A DNA stretch of 16,534 bases from JAILLW01 sp045640905 (GTDB taxonomy: Bacteria; Bacillota; Clostridia; Lachnospirales; Lachnospiraceae). Shown piece by piece: positions 13,109 to 16,534 of the stretch. Positions within the stretch are counted from its first letter, which is position 1, and every line of letters starts with the position of its first letter. Under the pieces are notes generated by a model. The model saw only the letters and a program-made list of their open reading frames with translations. It was not told the origin of the DNA and searched no databases. The position numbers and the translations under genes were made by a program. The stretch lies in NCBI GenBank assembly GCA_045640905.1, contig JAZUFW010000101.1:1-16534 (forward strand). The letters are read 5' to 3'.

Positions 13109-13558
13109 ATGAAAATTATTTTATTGGAAGATGTAAAGTCATTGGGCAAGAAAGGACAGCTGGTAGAAGTATCTGACGGATATGCCAGAAATGCGCTTAT
13201 CCCTAAAAAGCTGGGACTTGAAGCAACCAATGCGAATCTTAATGATTTGAAGCTCAAGAAGGCAAACGACGAAAAGGTTGCAAAGGAGATTTTGGAAAAG
13301 GCAACTGCATTTGCCAAAGAGATGGAGCAGGATTCCGTTACTGTTTATATTAAAGCGGGAGAAGGCGGAAAAACCTTCGGCTCCGTATCGAGCAAAGAAA
13401 TAGCTTCTGCGTATGAAGCACAGTGTCACAAAGAAATCGACAAGAAGAAAATTGTATTGAAGGAGCCTATCAGAACGTTTGGAACTTTTGAAGTTCCGGT
13501 TAAGCTCCATCCCGAAGTGACGGGAACATTGCGTGTAAAGGTTACCGAAAAGAACTGA
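13109..13558 (+). CDS. rplI: 50S ribosomal protein L9
   Basis: 149 residues, standard length. The N-terminal domain carries MKIILLEDVKSLGKKGQLVEV and GYARNALIPKKLGLEAT, the L9 signature. A long connecting helix follows (about 40-75), then the C-terminal domain (GKTFGSVSSKEIA... LHPEVTGTLRVKV). It binds 23S rRNA near the L1 stalk and helps keep the reading frame. AGAGGAAG lies before the start. Its stop codon TGA shares one base with the dnaB ATG, which indicates translational coupling. Confidence 0.98.
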   Translation: MKIILLEDVKSLGKKGQLVEVSDGYARNALIPKKLGLEATNANLNDLKLKKANDEKVAKEILEKATAFAKEMEQDSVTVYIKAGEGGKTFGSVSSKEIASAYEAQCHKEIDKKKIVLKEPIRTFGTFEVPVKLHPEVTGTLRVKVTEKN

Positions 13559-14901
13559 TGGCAGAAGAAAATGTATTAAAAAGGGTTTTACCCCATAGTA
13601 TTGAAGCAGAGCAGTCTGTTATCGGCGCCATGCTGATGGATAGAGAAGCGATTACCGTTGCTTCCGAATTGATTAACGGTGATGATTTCTATTCAAAGCA
13701 GTATGGTGTGATTTTTGATACCATGGTGGAACTGAATGATGAAAGCAAACCGGTAGATCCCGTAACGCTTCAGACCAGATTGAAGGAAAAGGATGTACCT
13801 TCCGAAGTCAGCTCGTTGGATTACCTGAAGGATATACTCGATACGGTGCCCACAGCTGCCAACATAAAGCATTATGCACAAATTGTTGCGGATAAATCTA
13901 CAGCCCGTAAACTGATCAGACTGAATGACGAGATTTCCAATAACTGCTATATGGGCAAGGAATCTCTTGAAAACATTTTGGAAGATACGGAAAAGAAGGT
14001 CTTCCAGATAGTACAAAACAGAAATGTTTCCGACTTTGTTCCGATTGACCAGGTAGTGCTTAATGTTATGAACAACATTGAAAACGTCTACAAGGCAAAA
14101 GGAACTGTAACCGGACTGGCTACGGGATTTTACGACCTCGATTACAAGACGGCCGGAATGCAGCCCTCGGATTTGGTTTTGATTGCAGCCAGACCTTCAA
14201 TGGGTAAAACTGCATTTGTTTTGAATATAGCGGAACATATGGCGTTCAAGAATAAAAAGACCGTTGCGATTTTCTCTTTGGAAATGAGTAAAGAGCAATT
14301 GGTAAATCGTATGTTTTCTTTAGAGTCACATGTTGATGCTCAAAAGATTCGTACAGGTAAATTGACGGATGCCGACTGGAAAGCATTGATTGAAAGCGCC
14401 GGAGACATCAGTAAATCAAATCTGATTATCGATGACACACCGGGTATCAGTATTTCCGAACTCAGATCAAAATGCAGAAAGTATAAACTGGAGCATAATC
14501 TGGAGATAGTAATAATCGACTACCTGCAATTGATGTCGGGTTCGGGCAAGTCTTCGGAGTCAAGACAGCAGGAAATATCGGAAATTTCACGTTCGTTAAA
14601 GGCTCTGGCCAGAGAACTGCAGGTTCCTGTTCTTGCTTTGTCACAGCTGTCGCGTGCTGTTGAAAGCAGACCGGACAAACGACCGATGCTTTCCGATTTG
14701 CGTGAATCGGGAGCCATTGAGCAGGATGCCGATGTGGTAATGTTTATTTATCGTGATGAATATTACAATAAAGACAGTGATAAAAAGGGAATTGCGGAGA
14801 TTATTCTGGCAAAACAAAGAAACGGCCCGATAGGTACCGTTGAATTGGTATGGATGCCCGAATATACGAAGTTCGCCAATCCGAGCAGAGACAAGGTTTA
14901 G
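13558..14901 (+). CDS. dnaB: Replicative DNA helicase DnaB/DnaC
   Basis: 447 residues. The N-terminal domain is at about 1-150 (LPHSIEAEQSVIGAMLMD at 11-28), with a RecA-like helicase domain from about 180: Walker A ARPSMGKTAF (211-220, Lys217), IFSLEMSKEQL (238-248), Walker B IVIIDYLQLM (317-326), LSQLSRAVE (361-369), SDLRESGAIEQDAD (379-392) and KQRNGPIGT (419-427) with the Arg finger. It is the hexameric fork helicase, moving 5' to 3'. No intein or other insertion interrupts it. It overlaps rplI by one base and lacks a strong ribosome binding site of its own. Confidence 0.98.
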   Translation: MAEENVLKRVLPHSIEAEQSVIGAMLMDREAITVASELINGDDFYSKQYGVIFDTMVELNDESKPVDPVTLQTRLKEKDVPSEVSSLDYLKDILDTVPTAANIKHYAQIVADKSTARKLIRLNDEISNNCYMGKESLENILEDTEKKVFQIVQNRNVSDFVPIDQVVLNVMNNIENVYKAKGTVTGLATGFYDLDYKTAGMQPSDLVLIAARPSMGKTAFVLNIAEHMAFKNKKTVAIFSLEMSKEQLVNRMFSLESHVDAQKIRTGKLTDADWKALIESAGDISKSNLIIDDTPGISISELRSKCRKYKLEHNLEIVIIDYLQLMSGSGKSSESRQQEISEISRSLKALARELQVPVLALSQLSRAVESRPDKRPMLSDLRESGAIEQDADVVMFIYRDEYYNKDSDKKGIAEIILAKQRNGPIGTVELVWMPEYTKFANPSRDKV

Positions 14902-14924
14902 CTATAATATAAAGTGCATGAAAA

Positions 14925-14949
14925 AAGGACCGGTACAATACCGGTCCTT
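14925..14949. terminator. Terminator between dnaB and the ferredoxin gene
   Basis: AAGGACCGGTA (14925-14935) and TACCGGTCCTT (14939-14949) are a perfect 11-bp stem with a CAA loop. On the - strand it is followed by a six-T run, so it serves the ferredoxin gene best; the + strand tail (CTTCATAT) is weaker but probably also ends the dnaB unit. Confidence 0.9.
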
Positions 14950-14970
14950 CTTCATATGATAAGAAAATTC

Positions 14971-15141
14971 TTATTCTTCTGAAATAGCACCTACAGGGCA
15001 GCCACCTGCGCAAGAACCGCAGCTGATGCATACTGTGGGATCGATTTCGAATTTGCCATCGCCTTCCTTGATAGCGCCTACAGGACACTGACCTGCGCAA
15101 GCACCGCAAGAAACACATGAATCACTAATTACATATGCCAT
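14971..15141 (-). CDS. 2[4Fe-4S] ferredoxin, clostridial type
   Basis: 56 residues: MAYVISDSCVSCGACAGQCP then a second repeat CISCGSCAGGCPVGAISEE. Two CxxCxxCxxxC(P) sets (Cys 9, 12, 15, 19 and 38, 41, 44, 48) bind two [4Fe-4S] clusters with the internal two-fold repeat of clostridial ferredoxins. It is a soluble low-potential electron carrier for enzymes such as hydrogenase, pyruvate:ferredoxin oxidoreductase or Rnf. On the - strand, AAGGAGG (15158-15152) fixes the start. It is transcribed away from pflB, from its own promoter. The two divergent genes may share control in anaerobic growth, which is inference. Confidence 0.97.
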   Translation of the reverse strand: MAYVISDSCVSCGACAGQCPVGAIKEGDGKFEIDPTVCISCGSCAGGCPVGAISEE

Positions 15142-15180
15142 GATGTGAACACCTCCTTAATCATCTTAAGATTCCTCATC

Positions 15181-15209
15181 ATTGTAATATAAAATATTTC
15201 TTTTAACAA
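15181..15209 (-). promoter_or_regulatory. Promoter of the ferredoxin gene
   Basis: Read on the - strand: TTGTTA (15209-15204), a 17-base A/T-rich spacer and TACAAT (15186-15181), 40 bp before the start codon. Confidence 0.7.
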
Positions 15210-15260
15210 GTACGACTTGGTATACTGTTTTGGAAAGGAAATCTAGGTTTTGTATGACGA

Positions 15261-15282
15261 TGCATCTTGTATACAAAATGCA
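15261..15282. promoter_or_regulatory. Near-perfect 22-bp palindrome, candidate operator
   Basis: Arms TGCAT (15261-15265) and ATGCA (15278-15282) flank the perfect palindrome TTGTATACAA (15267-15276), with one unmatched base on each side. It lies between the two divergent promoters, about 65 bp upstream of the pflB -10 box. It does not match FNR or cre consensus sites that I know. Confidence 0.5.
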
Positions 15283-15325
15283 GATTTGCATGCGGTTTGT
15301 TTCTTAAAAAGAACATTCCGTAGTC

Positions 15326-15354
15326 TTGTGTTACCAGAAGAACTAACATATAAT
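15326..15354 (+). promoter_or_regulatory. Promoter of pflB
   Basis: TTGTGT (15326-15331), a 17-base spacer and a consensus TATAAT (15349-15354), about 89 bp before the start codon. Confidence 0.7.
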
Positions 15355-15442
15355 AGTCTATGCGATAACTGCATAGAAATACGAGTATGTCTCAAATGTC
15401 TATGCCAAAATACATTATTATTAAAACAGGAGGGTTGCTTAA

Positions 15443-16534
15443 ATGAGACCAGAATGGGAAAATTTTGTAGCCGGAAAATGGGAGAATGAAGTTAATGTTC
15501 GCGATTTCATTCAGAAGAATTTCCATCAGTATGAAGGCGATGAGTCTTTCTTAGCCGGACCTACACAAAACACAAAAGATTTATGGGCACAGGTTTTAGA
15601 CCTTATGAAGAAGGAGCGTGAAGCAGGCGGTGTTCTTGATATGGACACAAAGGTTGTTTCTACAATTACTTCTCATGCGCCCGGATATTTGGATAAGTCA
15701 AAGGAGACAATCGTTGGATTCCAGACAGATGCTCCTTTCAAGCGTTCACTTATGCCTTACGGCGGTATCAGAATGGCTGAAAAGGCTTGTTCTGATAACG
15801 GATATGAAGTTGATCCTGAAATTTCAGAGTTCTTCTCAACACACAGAAAGACACATAATGCAGGATGTTTCGATGCTTACAATGCTGAAATGAGAGCTTG
15901 TCGTACATCTCACATTATTACAGGTCTTCCCGATGCTTACGGACGTGGCCGTATCATTGGTGACTACAGAAGAGTTGCTCTTTACGGTATTGATTTCCTT
16001 ATCGAAGACAAGCAGGCTCAGAAGGATTCTACAGGTCGTGTAATGACAGATGATGTTATCAGACTTCGTGAAGAAATCTCAGAGCAGATTACTGCATTAA
16101 AGATGATGAAGGAAATGGCAGCTTCTTATGGTTGCGATATTTCTAAGCCCGCTTCAAATACTCAGGAAGCTGTTCAGGCTGTATACTTCGGTTACCTTTG
16201 CTCAGTTAAGGAGCAGAACGGTGCTGCAATGAGCTTGGGACGTACTTCTACATTCCTTGATTGCTACGCTGAAAGAGACTTGGCATCAGGAAAGTTTACA
16301 GAAGAACAGATTCAGGAATTCATCGATCACTTCATCATGAAGTTACGTTGCGTACGTTTTGCTCGTACTCCTGAATACAACCAGATTTTCGCAGGCGATC
16401 CTTTGTGGATTACAGAATCACTTGCAGGTGTTGGTGTTGACGGCCGTCACATGGTTACAAAGATGAGCTTCAGATACCTTCATACATTAACAAACCTCGG
16501 ACCTTCACCCGAGCCTAACATGACTGTTTTGTGG
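15443..16534 (+). CDS. pflB: Formate C-acetyltransferase (pyruvate formate-lyase), 5' part
   Basis: 364 residues are present and the frame is open at the window edge; full proteins are about 740-760 residues. MRPEWENFVAGKWENEVNVRDFI, TITSHAPGYLDK, DAPFKRSLMPYGGIRMAE, THRKTHNAGCFDAYNAE, HIITGLPDAYGRGRIIGDYRRVALYG and the ending GPSPEPNMTVLW match PFL in order. The catalytic Cys-Cys pair and the C-terminal glycyl-radical loop lie beyond the window. PFL cleaves pyruvate with CoA to acetyl-CoA and formate in anaerobic fermentation and needs PflA, a radical SAM activase often encoded next; here that would be to the right. AGGAGGG at 15428-15434 sets the start. Confidence 0.97.
   Translation, partial: MRPEWENFVAGKWENEVNVRDFIQKNFHQYEGDESFLAGPTQNTKDLWAQVLDLMKKEREAGGVLDMDTKVVSTITSHAPGYLDKSKETIVGFQTDAPFKRSLMPYGGIRMAEKACSDNGYEVDPEISEFFSTHRKTHNAGCFDAYNAEMRACRTSHIITGLPDAYGRGRIIGDYRRVALYGIDFLIEDKQAQKDSTGRVMTDDVIRLREEISEQITALKMMKEMAASYGCDISKPASNTQEAVQAVYFGYLCSVKEQNGAAMSLGRTSTFLDCYAERDLASGKFTEEQIQEFIDHFIMKLRCVRFARTPEYNQIFAGDPLWITESLAGVGVDGRHMVTKMSFRYLHTLTNLGPSPEPNMTVLW

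Larger units (their letters stand above)
15142..15442. other. Intergenic control region between ferredoxin and pflB
   Basis: These 301 bases hold the divergent promoters of both genes, a 22-bp near-palindrome (15261-15282) and an untranslated leader for pflB of about 80 bases. No further gene is supported; short open frames here lack ribosome binding sites. Confidence 0.75.

Noticed and set aside
15204..15225. Rex-type operator (TTAACAA half-site) at the ferredoxin promoter
   Set aside because: Only one half-site is present; the other half does not match TTGTTAA at the required spacing.
15250..15489. 79-residue + strand open frame upstream of and into pflB
   Set aside because: It lies across the promoter and palindrome, lacks a ribosome binding site, and overlaps the real pflB start in another frame.

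Overview
The window reads as chromosomal DNA of a low-to-moderate-GC anaerobic Firmicute, most likely a Lachnospiraceae member of the Butyrivibrio/Pseudobutyrivibrio kind. This is inferred from the gene order rpsF-ssb-rpsR-gdpP-rplI-dnaB, strong AGGAGG ribosome binding sites, a zinc-type S18, a DUF4867 protein, a family 9 glycoside hydrolase and an oxygen-sensitive pyruvate formate-lyase. No 16S rRNA or other decisive marker is present, so the genus is a guess.

Left part (1-6660) is accessory in character. It opens with what looks like the 3' end of a tRNA-Cys followed by its terminator (possible attachment-site scar). Next is a small secreted-type protein: a double-glycine (bacteriocin-style) leader fused to an NlpC/P60 peptidase domain. 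Then comes a large leaderless GH9 glycosidase, a YlmH-like S4 RNA-binding protein, a displaced fragment of a second, diverged ylmH, a short chimeric ORF, a Fic AMP-transferase with its own inhibitory motif, and a HAD phosphatase. Four copies of one short repeat (core AAAGGACCGTCCCT) lie in the same orientation just upstream of four of these ORFs, twice supplying an in-frame ATG.

Middle part (6660-9700) holds single-gene units: a DUF4867 cupin-like protein, a TVP38/TMEM64 membrane protein, a convergent PlsC-like acyltransferase whose stop codon overlaps that of its neighbour inside a bidirectional terminator, and a sirtuin.

Right part (9720-14950) is the conserved information-processing operon: a promoter, a structured rpsF leader (candidate S6:S18 motif followed by an intrinsic-terminator-like hairpin), rpsF, ssb, rpsR and a strong terminator; then a second promoter for gdpP (c-di-AMP phosphodiesterase), rplI and dnaB, the last two overlapping by one base. 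The window ends with a divergently transcribed 2[4Fe-4S] ferredoxin and pflB, the latter cut off by the window edge. Their shared 301-bp intergenic region carries both promoters and a near-perfect 22-bp palindrome, a candidate operator for anaerobic control.

The strongest candidates for something undescribed are the double-glycine NlpC/P60 protein, the gene-proximal repeat family with the diverged ylmH fragment, the inverted repeat around the fic promoter, and the rpsF leader attenuator.
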